Positions 33,389 through 41,836 of a stretch of DNA of 64,000 nucleotides are shown piece by piece. Origin of the DNA: Thermoplasmata archaeon. GTDB taxonomy: Archaea > Thermoplasmatota > Thermoplasmata > Lutacidiplasmatales > UBA184. The DNA lies in the NCBI GenBank assembly GCA_022749815.1, contig JAKIWV010000001.1, forward strand, positions 606,517 to 670,516, written 5' to 3'. The position numbers and the translations under genes were made by a program. The notes under the pieces were generated by a model. It saw nothing but the letters and a program-made list of their open reading frames with translations, did no database searches and was not told the origin of the DNA. Within the stretch, counting starts at the first letter, position 1. Every line of letters starts with the position of its first letter.

Positions 33389-34396
33389 GTGCCCGAGGGC
33401 GCCCGCCGACTGGCCGCGATCATGTTCACCGACATTGTCGGATTCACGGCCATTACGCAACGCGACGAGGTCGTCGCGGTGCGTCTGCTCGAGGAGCATC
33501 GGTCGCTGCTCCGCCCATTGTTCGCCCTGCACGGAGGACGGGTGATCAAGACCATGGGCGACGGGTTCCTCGTGGAGTTCCCCAGTGCGCTGGAATCCGT
33601 ACTGTGTGCTCAGAAGATTCAAGCCATGCTCGGTCTGCGCAGCTCATCGATCGAGCCCCAAGAGAGGATCGCGCTCAGAATCGGCATCCACGTCGGAGAA
33701 ATCATCGACCAGGGAGATGACATCGTCGGAGACGCGGTCAATGTCGCCTCCCGGTTTGAACCACTGGCGGAGCCCGGTGGAATTTGTGTGTCCGAGCAAG
33801 TACTCGATCAGATTCGCAACAAACTACCCGTGAGCTGGCAGGACCTGGTGACTCCTTCGCTGAAGAATGCAGAGTTTCCTATTCGGGCCTACCATTTGCA
33901 TGCGTTGGCCGAGGGCGCTACGTTTCCCTCCTCTCCACGGGACACCGGGTCGTATGTACGGCTAGCGGTCCTTCCGTTCGCCAGCTTGAGTTCGGATCCG
34001 GACGACGAGTTCTTCGCCGATGGCCTGACGGAGGAGCTGATCAGCCTTCTCTCGCGAGGAACGGTGCTGCGGGTGGTCGCACGGACCTCCGTCATGCAGT
34101 ACAAAGGAGTTCGCAAGGGAATCCGAGAGATCGGCCGCGAGCTGTCGGTTGGTTCGATCCTTGAGGGCAGCGTGCGCCGTTCTGCGAACACGATCCGGAT
34201 TGCGGTCCAACTGATCGATGCGAGGACAGAGGACCACTTGTGGGTCAGCAGATTCGACCGTGAGCTGACCGACATTTTCGCGACGCAAGATGAAATTGCC
34301 CAATCGGTGTCGAAGGTTCTCCAGGGAAAGCTCGTCGCCAGGATCCCTCCCGCGTGGCGGAATCAGCGCGTTAACACCCCGCCGGTGCAGCGTTAG
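33389..34396 (+). CDS. Class III adenylate/guanylate cyclase with C-terminal TolB/FlgO-like domain
   Basis: The 335-residue protein has a class III cyclase domain at about 8-165. Metal aspartates are D15 in FTDIVGFT and D58 in TMGDGFL, K54 is a candidate purine-selecting residue, and transition-state N118 and R122 lie in DAVNVASR. The C-terminal half (about 190-320: LAVLPFASLSSDPDDEFFADG and IREIGRELSVGSILEGSVRR) matches a domain often joined to bacterial cyclases and FlgO/TolB-like proteins. The combination is common in bacteria and unusual in archaea. The GTG start at 33389 lies about 27 bp after a CTTTAAC TATA-like element. It sits in the tRNA-Cys island, supporting acquisition by transfer. 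Confidence 0.88.
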   Translation: MPEGARRLAAIMFTDIVGFTAITQRDEVVAVRLLEEHRSLLRPLFALHGGRVIKTMGDGFLVEFPSALESVLCAQKIQAMLGLRSSSIEPQERIALRIGIHVGEIIDQGDDIVGDAVNVASRFEPLAEPGGICVSEQVLDQIRNKLPVSWQDLVTPSLKNAEFPIRAYHLHALAEGATFPSSPRDTGSYVRLAVLPFASLSSDPDDEFFADGLTEELISLLSRGTVLRVVARTSVMQYKGVRKGIREIGRELSVGSILEGSVRRSANTIRIAVQLIDARTEDHLWVSRFDRELTDIFATQDEIAQSVSKVLQGKLVARIPPAWRNQRVNTPPVQR

Positions 34397-34949
34397 GCAA
34401 GTGATCGTACATCCGGCTCGCCCCGGCTGGCCGAACGTCATCCGCGACGTTCTATCCACGTGATTTGGCCATCTAAGGCGGTCGCCGGACCCCGCTTTCC
34501 GGTGGGTAAAACGAAGGAGCCCCCTGCGTCTCAGCCCAAGGGGAAAGTTCAGCGGCCGAATCCCTTCCGGCTCAAGATTCATGGCATTCCGCACGCCCCC
34601 CCCGCAGGATGACGCGGGCCATCCCGTCCATTTCCAGAAGGACGCGGCTCTCGTGGGAATTCAAGCCATCCGTACCCCAGCGAATCTGCGGGAGTGGAAG
34701 TGGCATTGAACTCTAGATGCAGGTCCCTCCCTTGGCTTCGGTAAGGAATCGTACCCGGGGTTCAGTTCCCTCTGGTCGGGGGCTTCCAAAACAAGCCCAG
34801 AGCCCGTTCGAGCCACGGGCCCCTACCAAGGGCTCCCTGAGGTCGTCATCCAAGCTCCCTTTCGAAGAAATCGGTCGCCCCCTCGTCGTGACCCGCGTCG
34901 CTGGGCCCGATGTACTGCCTTGGGAGCCATGCGGGAGAATTGGCCCGAC
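34397..34949 (+). other. 553-bp intergenic region containing the second candidate att copy
   Basis: No credible gene was found on either strand. The only recognised structure is the imperfect copy of the tRNA-Cys 3' end and its downstream DNA at 34724-34777. The rest is GC-rich sequence with frames that lack promoters and natural composition. Confidence 0.5.
34724..34777 (+). repeat. Candidate attachment site copy B, partial tRNA-Cys 3' end
   Basis: The 18-base block TCCCTCCCTTGGCTTCGG (34724-34741) is identical to the tRNA-Cys 3' end region at 31814-31831. A diverged copy of the downstream hairpin and the 13-base block GTTCAGTTCCCTC (34760-34772) follow. No other part of a tRNA lies upstream of it. 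The two copies enclose 2.9 kb with two cargo genes and no integrase. Confidence 0.65.
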
Positions 34950-36200
34950 TCAACAGAGTGAACTCTTCCATGCCCCGGGAACCCGGGAGGTGTAGGTCAC
35001 TTGGCTCGCTCCAAGAAACGCTGCGAACCGGGCGATCGTCTCTCCGATCTTGGCGGCAACCTCCCGGTCACCGGGCGCGTCGGGCTCCGCGTGGACGGCA
35101 TTGATCACGAGTTCTGCACGCCCTTTGTCCAAGCGGGGGTCGATCCTGCCGATGAGCTGGTCTCCCCAAAGGATGGGAAGTACGTGCGTCCCGAACCTTC
35201 GCTTCTCTTTCGGCAGGAACTGTTCACGGACGTAGTCGAAACCGAACAGCCTCTTCGTTCTGGCCTGGCTGTAGATCAGATTGTCGAACGGGGGGAGCAG
35301 GGACATTCGGGGCTGCCAGGCCGCAGTACCCATCGATTCCAGGAGAGGAACGTCCTGATCGTGGATGTATCGCTCGTCCCGATTGCCAAACCCCTCCACG
35401 TGCACGCGATGGATCGTCGATTCCTTCAGGAGGCGCGCCAGTGTCGCGCGAAGGTTGTGATAGCGACCGCGGACGAAATGGTAGTTGATCTCGGTAGGAG
35501 TAGCGGTCCCGAGGGCACGAATGGCCCTCTGCGCGGCCGCGCGGTCGACGTCTTCGTCTGGTAATTCCTTCTTCTCAACCCAGTCCGGAAGGAACCGCTC
35601 GGAAAGGCCCCAGAGGTTCTGGTTTCCCTGATGGCCGACTACCATCACCGTTCCGCTCATCAGCAGGTGGAAGAGCATGAGGGAGACATCGCTTCCAAAA
35701 GACCACTCGCCTTCGTTCCTCCGGGTGCGAGTGTGGTCCTCGAACTGACTCAGTTGACGCGGTCCCTTCCGGAGCTCATTCAGCATCTTCCTCCGGAGTT
35801 CGGAATGCTCGGCTAGGAACTTCTTGGCCCGCGTCCGGTGGTTGGCCCAGGATCGGGAGAGGGACTCGGGATATCGGCGCATGAGCGAATAGTAGAGGGG
35901 ATAATCTTCGGTCAGGACGATCGAAGCGATCGGGGTCCAGTGTAAGAACAGCGTCTTCTCCTCCCATAGGAGTCGATCCAACTCTGAGGGTTGGAAATCT
36001 CCGACCCTGCACCAGAAAGAGATGAGGTGGGATGGGGCCACGACGGTGACGGGGTCCCATTGAACGTAGGCCAGGTCTCGCACCACGGAGAGCATCGCCT
36101 TCGCCGTGGCCCTTGCTGGCAGCTTCCCGGCCAGATGCTGCTTTGCGACCGCCAGACGTCGGACGGATTCCAGTGAGGCGGTGAGGGGCCCTCGGCTCAT
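34950..36200 (-). CDS. AlkZ/YcaQ-like DNA glycosylase (winged-helix family)
   Basis: This 416-residue homologue of AlkZ and E. coli YcaQ enzymes excises alkylated bases and unhooks interstrand crosslinks. The catalytic Q-x-D motif is seen as Q47-W48-D49 in YVQWDPV, the YcaQ/AlkX variant rather than Q-x-Q. Other family stretches are the C-terminal SLLPPFDNLIYSQARTKRLF and the following VLPILWGDQLIGRIDPRLD. Tandem winged-helix units precede these. The gene is the last of a minus-strand group after two alpha-toroid proteins. A damage-repair role is well founded for the family; the specific lesion is not known. Confidence 0.87.
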   Translation of the reverse strand: MSRGPLTASLESVRRLAVAKQHLAGKLPARATAKAMLSVVRDLAYVQWDPVTVVAPSHLISFWCRVGDFQPSELDRLLWEEKTLFLHWTPIASIVLTEDYPLYYSLMRRYPESLSRSWANHRTRAKKFLAEHSELRRKMLNELRKGPRQLSQFEDHTRTRRNEGEWSFGSDVSLMLFHLLMSGTVMVVGHQGNQNLWGLSERFLPDWVEKKELPDEDVDRAAAQRAIRALGTATPTEINYHFVRGRYHNLRATLARLLKESTIHRVHVEGFGNRDERYIHDQDVPLLESMGTAAWQPRMSLLPPFDNLIYSQARTKRLFGFDYVREQFLPKEKRRFGTHVLPILWGDQLIGRIDPRLDKGRAELVINAVHAEPDAPGDREVAAKIGETIARFAAFLGASQVTYTSRVPGAWKSSLC

Positions 36201-36273
36201 CCGAGCCGGCCCTCACGAGAGATTTCCTGAGCGATTCTCCGAGCGAGTCCCCGCAGCCATCTCTTCCGAAAAC

Positions 36274-37245
36274 TCATATGGCTTCCACTCGGGACAGCAC
36301 GCCCAAGGCCTCGACCGTCGCGGAGCGGCTCGGGGCGTTCGGCGGTTCGAGCCGCAACGGCCAGACCGGTCCCTCGTCGAACGAGTACCCCCCACGCCGA
36401 GGGTCGAGATCCGGATGATCGGCATCGGTCGCCCAAGTTCCGTCCTGCCGGCGCTTGCCGAGCAGCCAACGTAGCGCGGGCCGGATTCGGGGATCGGAAC
36501 CGTACCCGAGGCGGGTCAAGACTCGAAGCCCGACCAGCAGGTCGTAGTAGTAGTGGTTTGGGTAGTGGATCCGGAACCACGGTGGATACCGGACTCTGCC
36601 TTCGTTCATCAGCCGGCGCTTCAAGTAGAATTCCGCTCCCCACTCGATCGATCGACGAACCGACTCCTCGCGAGAATCCTCCGGGATCTCTGCGAAAGCC
36701 GCGAGTCCTTCCCAGCAATCCAAGGATCCGGAACTCGAGGGAAAGCAATACCATCCTCCGTCCGGCTTCTGCGTCCGAACGAGCCAGGCGATGGAACGTT
36801 GGACCACCGGGTGGTCCAGGTAGCCGAACCGAATCAACATCCGAGCCGCGTTGCCGGTAACGCAGACTTCCCCGTCCGGGCCGCCTAGAAGGTCCGTACC
36901 GCGTTCGGTCCATCGGCGCATGATGAGCTCGGACGTGCGCCGAATCCGGGGGTCGTCCCGGGTCATGCCCAGTTCGGCGAGGAGGATGGCCCGCCAATTC
37001 GTCACAATGTACTTCGGTCGGAAGAGTTCCTGATCCGAGGACCCGGGCGTGGTCCAGCGCCCGTCGCGAAACTGATGCTTGAGTATCCCTGCGGCCCACC
37101 CGGTGCGGCCGATCGCCCGACGGGCCGCACGAACCCGAGAGTCGCTAGGCGGCCGGCCCTCCACTTCCGTCCAGTAGCGCCACCGGACACTGGGGTCCGA
37201 CCCCGCTCCCGTAAGCCATCCTCGCAGTCGAGAAGAAACTCGCAT
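36274..37245 (-). CDS. Terpenoid-cyclase-like alpha-toroid protein (copy 1)
   Basis: The 323-residue protein is built of alpha-helical barrel repeats as in squalene cyclases and prenyltransferases. QW-like turns include KPDGGWYCFPSSSGSLDCWEG and RRQDGTWATDADHPDLD. It lacks the DxDD acid motif of class II cyclases, so cyclase activity is doubtful. It is paralogous over its length to the next upstream gene. The start ATG at 37245 aligns best with that paralog; an earlier ATG at 37263 is possible. Related archaeal proteins are sometimes misnamed NifH in databases, from memory. The function is unknown. Confidence 0.75.
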   Translation of the reverse strand: MRVSSRLRGWLTGAGSDPSVRWRYWTEVEGRPPSDSRVRAARRAIGRTGWAAGILKHQFRDGRWTTPGSSDQELFRPKYIVTNWRAILLAELGMTRDDPRIRRTSELIMRRWTERGTDLLGGPDGEVCVTGNAARMLIRFGYLDHPVVQRSIAWLVRTQKPDGGWYCFPSSSGSLDCWEGLAAFAEIPEDSREESVRRSIEWGAEFYLKRRLMNEGRVRYPPWFRIHYPNHYYYDLLVGLRVLTRLGYGSDPRIRPALRWLLGKRRQDGTWATDADHPDLDPRRGGYSFDEGPVWPLRLEPPNAPSRSATVEALGVLSRVEAI

Positions 37246-37306
37246 CCGTCGACGAGACCGCATCCCACCCAATCCTGCTTTTGGAAACGGGCCTCGGACT
37301 CAAGAC

Positions 37307-38290
37307 TCAGCTCGCTTCCTCGACCCGCTTCAAGATGCGAAGCGCCGTCAGGGTAATCCACTTGCTCGGCTCGCCCGCCCGTTCCAACGCGAAGGGGCGA
37401 ATCCTCTTCGTATGGGGCTTGTACCCCGCGCCCGGTCCAAGGTCTGGGTGGACCCGGTCCAGGACCCAGGTCCCGTCACTTCGACGCTTGTCGCGGAGGA
37501 TCTTGAGGGCGGGCCGGAGCCGCCGATCATCGGCGTAGCCTAAGCTTGTGATCAGGTCAAGGCCGACCAGAATGTCGTAGTAGCAATGAACGGGATAGTG
37601 AAACCTAAACCACGGCCCGTATCTCTTTTCTCCATCATCGAACAGCTTTCTCTGGAGATAGAATTCGACTCCTCGGTCGATCGATCTCTTGATCTTGCTG
37701 GACATTTTCGACTTTGGAAGAACGGCAAATGCGGCGAGTCCTTCCCAACCGTCTAAGGTGCCTCGGTCCGAAGGAACGCAATGCCATCCGCCGTCTTCCT
37801 TCTGATCCTCGACCAGCCGGTCGAAGAGTTTCTTCACCCGATAGTCATCGCCGTATCCGAAGCGGGTGAGCATCCGCGCGACATTTCCGACTAGGCACAC
37901 TTCGTCGTTGAACATGTTGCACGCCGTGCCCAGTTCAAGCTTGTACCTGAAGAAGAGATCGGCGATCTTTCTGACTCCCTCTTCTTTCGAAGTGAGCCCC
38001 AGGTCCGCGAGAACGAGGGCTCGCCAAGCGGACGCGACATATTGTGTCTGATAGAGAAAGTCAAGTTGTCCGAGGAAATCTGTCGGCTTGGGCTCGCGAG
38101 CTTCCCAGTAGCCTCCGGGTCTCTGTAGCTTCAGAATCTCCTTGGCCCATCCCTTCTTTGGAATGTTAGCACGGGCCTCCCTTACTCCCGGCTCACTTTC
38201 CTTGTGATCCAGAAGGTCGACCAACGTGTAGAAGCGAACTGTCGGCTGATCTTCCTCGAGCAACCAATCTATGACGTGCGGATTCGTCAT
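37307..38290 (-). CDS. Terpenoid-cyclase-like alpha-toroid protein (copy 2)
   Basis: This 327-residue protein starts MTNPHVIDWLLEEDQPTVRF. It shares with the downstream copy the VRFYTLVDLL-type N-terminus, the repeat turn KEDGGWHCVPSDRGTLDGWEG, the segment WFRFHYPVHCYYDILVGL and the C-terminal RRSDGTWVLDRVHPDLG. Helical hairpin repeats predict an alpha/alpha toroid. There is no DxDD or prenyltransferase zinc motif. A CTTTAATAC element at about 38357-38365 may be the promoter of both paralogs, which are 61 bp apart. The ATG at 38311 is an alternative start. A role in handling lipids or glycans is only a guess. Confidence 0.78.
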   Translation of the reverse strand: MTNPHVIDWLLEEDQPTVRFYTLVDLLDHKESEPGVREARANIPKKGWAKEILKLQRPGGYWEAREPKPTDFLGQLDFLYQTQYVASAWRALVLADLGLTSKEEGVRKIADLFFRYKLELGTACNMFNDEVCLVGNVARMLTRFGYGDDYRVKKLFDRLVEDQKEDGGWHCVPSDRGTLDGWEGLAAFAVLPKSKMSSKIKRSIDRGVEFYLQRKLFDDGEKRYGPWFRFHYPVHCYYDILVGLDLITSLGYADDRRLRPALKILRDKRRSDGTWVLDRVHPDLGPGAGYKPHTKRIRPFALERAGEPSKWITLTALRILKRVEEAS

Positions 38291-38311
38291 TGTCGAGTGT
38301 GAATTCGGCAT

Positions 38312-38887
38312 TCGGTTCGTCGGACCGGACCTGAAAAGAATTGCACGGCTGGACTGTATTAAAGCAACAGGGCGCGGCGGGAAAAGTTTGTTGACCCCTC
38401 GGCAGAAAGCACCTTTCGGCGAACGGCCCCGGAGACGCCATGGGTCTCCGAGTCTGCGGGCTGACTCACGAAAAGGGGGGGGTATAGCTCGCACACCCAG
38501 GGCTTACTCTCTAGCGGTGACTCGTTCTCGGGGCCGCGCGACAACTCCTCCGAACACGCACACCTCCGATGGGCACAACGAGAGAATGTTGGGTTAGAAT
38601 GGCCGAAGGGGATCCGAGGTCGGGATCCTCGGTCCCTCGGTGAGCCCGGGGGTCGGAGGGTCGACATTCTGCTCCGCTTGGGAACGTCTTGTCGGTCGCG
38701 TTGGGTGTTCCCATGAACGCGAAGGGGCGACTTCGAAGGGGGCGCGGTCGCAGACAAGATACTACGGCCAGCACCCTGACTGCGAAGCCTGACTGGGGCA
38801 CATCCGTCCCATCCGACGGCGTCGAAGTTCTCCCCGAGGCGAACTCAATAAGGGAGTGCGCGGTCGATGGCAAGACCGCGACATCAT
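38312..38887. other. 576-bp intergenic region with no convincing gene
   Basis: Several open frames exist, but none has a promoter, a ribosome binding site and natural amino-acid composition together. The right part contains only the promoter of the cyclase-like genes (TATA-like CTTTAATAC, minus strand, about 38357-38365). I see no tRNA-like fold in it. Confidence 0.4.
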
Positions 38888-39451
38888 TCAGGAGGGCGAT
38901 TGAAACACCCCGAGGTAGCGTCCGCGCCAGCCGGGTTTTTCGAAGAGCGGGATGAAGCCCAGCTCCCTCAGCGTCTGTCGCACGTCCCGAGTTCGAGAGA
39001 AATCCCGGAACACCAGACACCCGCCCGGTGAGAGCACGCGCCGAATCTGCCGCAGCACCCCGGGGCGTTCCCGGTACTCCGAGTGTTCCGCCTCGACGTG
39101 GTGCAACATGTTGATCGCGAAGACGCCATCGAATGAGCCGTCGCCGAACGGAATCACCCGCGCGTCCAGCGGGCGCAATTCGATGGTCGGGGGGAGGGGG
39201 CCGAGCTCACCGGAGAGGTAGGCCCTCGCCGCCTCGACTTGCCGAGGGTCGTAGTCCGTGACCACCAGATGTCCCGGTCGGTACCGCTGCTGCAGCAACG
39301 CCGACAACCCGCCTCGACCGGCCCCGAGCTCGAGGAGTCGGGGCGAAGATGGGAGGGGCAACCGGTTCCCAATGGAGTCCAGGAGACGTCTCGAGCGTCG
39401 AGCATTGCCCGCATTCACGAGCCAGCGGCCGACCCGACTCATTTCGGCCAT
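38888..39451 (-). CDS. Class I SAM-dependent methyltransferase
   Basis: The 187-residue protein has motif I LLELGAGRGGLSALL near residues 39-53, the acidic end of strand two in VVTDYDPRQVE, motif II/III VIPFGDGSFDGVFAINMLHHV and a post-motif LSPGGCLVFRDFSR. This is the Methyltransf_11 pattern. The C-terminus is short (LFEKPGWRGRYLGVFQSPS). The ATG follows GGAGAAGAAA, a strong ribosome binding site. The substrate is unknown. It lies upstream of, and on the same strand as, the two alpha-toroid genes and the AlkZ-like gene, with a 576-bp gap. Confidence 0.85.
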   Translation of the reverse strand: MAEMSRVGRWLVNAGNARRSRRLLDSIGNRLPLPSSPRLLELGAGRGGLSALLQQRYRPGHLVVTDYDPRQVEAARAYLSGELGPLPPTIELRPLDARVIPFGDGSFDGVFAINMLHHVEAEHSEYRERPGVLRQIRRVLSPGGCLVFRDFSRTRDVRQTLRELGFIPLFEKPGWRGRYLGVFQSPS

Positions 39452-39564
39452 TTTCTTCTCCAGGACCTTGCGCTCACGGGACCCGGCGGAAACTCGGTCG
39501 AGCGTAAACGGTTAGCTTCGGTCGGTCGATTCGAGCCGGGAAAGCTTTCGGCCGATCCCGCAGT

Positions 39565-39993
39565 TTAGAGCGGCGGAAGCGGGTCCGAACCGGTCCCCAT
39601 GTCCGGATCATCGACGGGGACCGCTCGAGGGGGACCGATGCGGAGCCCGGCGGGTGCAACCCAGGTGTAGAGATTGAGGACGAGGCGGCCGTTCATGAGG
39701 GCCGGATCCGATTCAGTCAACCCACGCACGTCGTCGAAGGAAGAGGCGGAGAAGATCAGGACGCCGCGGAGGTCCCCATCCCCTTCGAATGGGCCAGAGA
39801 CGATGATCTTCCCCGCCTTTTCGAGCCGTCGGATGTGGGCCAGGTGGCCTTCTTGAATCCGCTCCGCCTCCTCCTCGGAGACGGCCGGTCGGTTCGGAGC
39901 TCGCCGGAGCAAACCCAGCACGTAACGCGTCGTCGCAGGCAATTTCTCGGTCTCGGTTGGCGGAGTCGGGTCCGAGGGGGGCTCACCGCTCAT
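39565..39993 (-). CDS. YCII-related domain protein
   Basis: The 142-residue protein has a YCII-type dimeric alpha/beta barrel: strand YVLGLLRRAP, helix AERIQEGHLAHIRRLEKAGKI with the conserved histidine, strand IVSGPFEGDGDLRGVLIF, helix SFDDVRGLTESDPAL and strand LVLNLYTWVAP. N- and C-termini are proline-rich and probably disordered. The start MSGEPPSDPTPP at 39991-39993 is about 30 bp from a weak TATA-like GCTTTTCAG; a longer frame is not supported by homology. The catalytic role of YCII proteins is mostly unknown. Confidence 0.78.
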   Translation of the reverse strand: MSGEPPSDPTPPTETEKLPATTRYVLGLLRRAPNRPAVSEEEAERIQEGHLAHIRRLEKAGKIIVSGPFEGDGDLRGVLIFSASSFDDVRGLTESDPALMNGRLVLNLYTWVAPAGLRIGPPRAVPVDDPDMGTGSDPLPPL

Positions 39994-40181
39994 CTCACTC
40001 TCTGTAAGGGGACGGAGCTGAAAAGCTGTGACCCGTGACCGGCCCGCGAGTTCTTCGGGCAGCTCTCGTACTCCCACCAAGAGCGGCACGTGGCCTGGTT
40101 GAATGCCGCGAAACGGTCCGATAAGCGGATCCGACGTCTCAGCGTACTCGTCGAGCGACTGACCCACCGCAAACGCCCGGG

Positions 40182-41750
40182 CTAGGCGCGACCGGCCAGT
40201 GCCAAGTCCTCGAGGATCGCCCGAGCCGCGTTGTGGCCCGGCGCGCCGAGCACGCCTCCCCCCGGATGGGCTGCGGACCCCGCGAGGTAGAGGCCTTTGA
40301 CCGGCGTTCGGTACTGGGACCAGCCCAACACCGGCCGGAACGTGAAGATCTGATCGGGGGTGATGTCGCCCTGAAAGATGTTCCCACCGGTCATCCCGAG
40401 GGTCGATTCGATGTCAGCCGGCGATATCACCTGCCAGTGCCGGACGACGGTGCGAATCTTCGGGGCGTACTCCTCGATCGTGTCGAGCACCGTGTTCGCC
40501 ACGTCCGGTTTCGCGGCGTCCCAGGTGGTTCCCGTGAGTTCAGTCGGGGCGTATTGCACGAAGCAGCTCATCGTGTGTTTTCCGGGCGGCGCCACGGAGT
40601 CGTCCACAGCGCTCTGGAAGACGATGTCCATGAACGGCCGCCGGGAGAACCGGCCATGCCAGGCGTCGTCGAACGCGGCCCGGGCGTAGTCCATGTTCGG
40701 TATGAGGTCCACGAACCCTCGGTGGTGCGGCCCCGGCACGCCGGGCGCGGCGGTGAAGTCCGGCAGGCCATCGAGCGCCGCATTGAACTTTAGCGCGGAG
40801 CCCCGGCTCCGGATGGAACCTACCTGGCGTCGGAACTCCGGATTGAGGGCCTCGGGTGGGAGCAGCTGGAGGAAAGTATGGCGGGCGTCGATGGTGGAGG
40901 CCACGACCCGCGCCTCGACGCGCTCACCACCCTGCAATACCACCCCCACCGCACGTCCGTCCCGGACCAGAACTTGCTGCACCCGAGCGTCGGTGCGAAC
41001 TGTGGCGCCGAAATGCTCCGCAGCCCGCCGGAGGGCCTGGGTGATGCCCCCCATTCCGCCGCGGGCCAGCCCCCAGGATTTCGCGTGACCCTCGATGTTC
41101 CCTAGCTTGTGATGCGCGAGCACGTAGGCAGTGCCCGGGGCATCCGGCGGTAGGAAGGTGCCGATGATGGCGCTCGTGCAGAGCGCCCCTTTGAGCTCCT
41201 CCGACTCGAACCACTCGTCGAGCATATCGGCCGCGCTCCGGAGGAACAGGTCGCGAACGAGCGCTTCGACCCGGTCGTCTGGCACGAACTCGAGGAGCTC
41301 CGGGAGCGGGACGGGAGCCGACAGGAGCAACGGGTCCAGGAGCTCGATGACCTCGGTCCAGTACTGGGAGTACCTGGGGTAGGCCGACGCGTCCCGAGCG
41401 GAGAATCGGGCGATCTCGCGGGCCGAACGGTCGTCATCGTTCCAGAGCGTCAGGGAGCGTCCCCCCGGAAGGGGGACGAACATCTCGGGATCGAGGAGGA
41501 AGGTCTGGTAGCCGAAGCGTGGGAGCTCGAGGTCTGAAACGATCTGGGGCCGGAGCAGTCCCGCGGCGTACGAGAAAGTGCTGATCTTGAAGCCCGGCCA
41601 CGGCTCCTCGGTCACGCACGCGCCGCCGACGATCCCCCGCTGTTCGAGTACGAGCGTGCGGGCCCCGGCCTTCGCGAGGTAGCCCGCCGCGACGAGGCCG
41701 TTGTGGCCCCCTCCGACGACGACGACGTCGACCTCGCTCCGTCCCGGCAC
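40182..41750 (-). CDS. FAD-dependent oxidoreductase, PYROXD2/phytoene-desaturase-like
   Basis: This 522-residue flavoprotein has the dinucleotide fold VVVVGGGHNGLVAAGYLAKAG near residues 9-29 and the FAD-binding C-terminus GLYLAGSAAHPGGGVLGAPG. The segment GNIFQGDITPDQIFTFRPV is characteristic of PYROXD2-type proteins within the carotenoid desaturase superfamily. The physiological substrate is not established. The start is GTG at 41748-41750. Carotenoid biosynthesis genes are not nearby, so a carotenoid role is not supported. Confidence 0.88.
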   Translation of the reverse strand: MPGRSEVDVVVVGGGHNGLVAAGYLAKAGARTLVLEQRGIVGGACVTEEPWPGFKISTFSYAAGLLRPQIVSDLELPRFGYQTFLLDPEMFVPLPGGRSLTLWNDDDRSAREIARFSARDASAYPRYSQYWTEVIELLDPLLLSAPVPLPELLEFVPDDRVEALVRDLFLRSAADMLDEWFESEELKGALCTSAIIGTFLPPDAPGTAYVLAHHKLGNIEGHAKSWGLARGGMGGITQALRRAAEHFGATVRTDARVQQVLVRDGRAVGVVLQGGERVEARVVASTIDARHTFLQLLPPEALNPEFRRQVGSIRSRGSALKFNAALDGLPDFTAAPGVPGPHHRGFVDLIPNMDYARAAFDDAWHGRFSRRPFMDIVFQSAVDDSVAPPGKHTMSCFVQYAPTELTGTTWDAAKPDVANTVLDTIEEYAPKIRTVVRHWQVISPADIESTLGMTGGNIFQGDITPDQIFTFRPVLGWSQYRTPVKGLYLAGSAAHPGGGVLGAPGHNAARAILEDLALAGRA

Positions 41751-41836
41751 GCCGGGGCCGACACGGATGGGGTCGGAAAAGGGTTCCCCGGTTCACCCCG
41801 AGGGGCCCGGGATTCGTCTAGCGGTTCGGGGGGTGG

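Noticed and set aside
34790..34820. T-arm-like CCCGTTCGAGCCACGGG near the second att copy
   Set aside because: No acceptor, D or anticodon arms can be built around it, so it is not a tRNA.
38511..39020. 170-codon minus-strand frame overlapping the methyltransferase end
   Set aside because: It overlaps a clear gene in another frame, and its composition is not protein-like.
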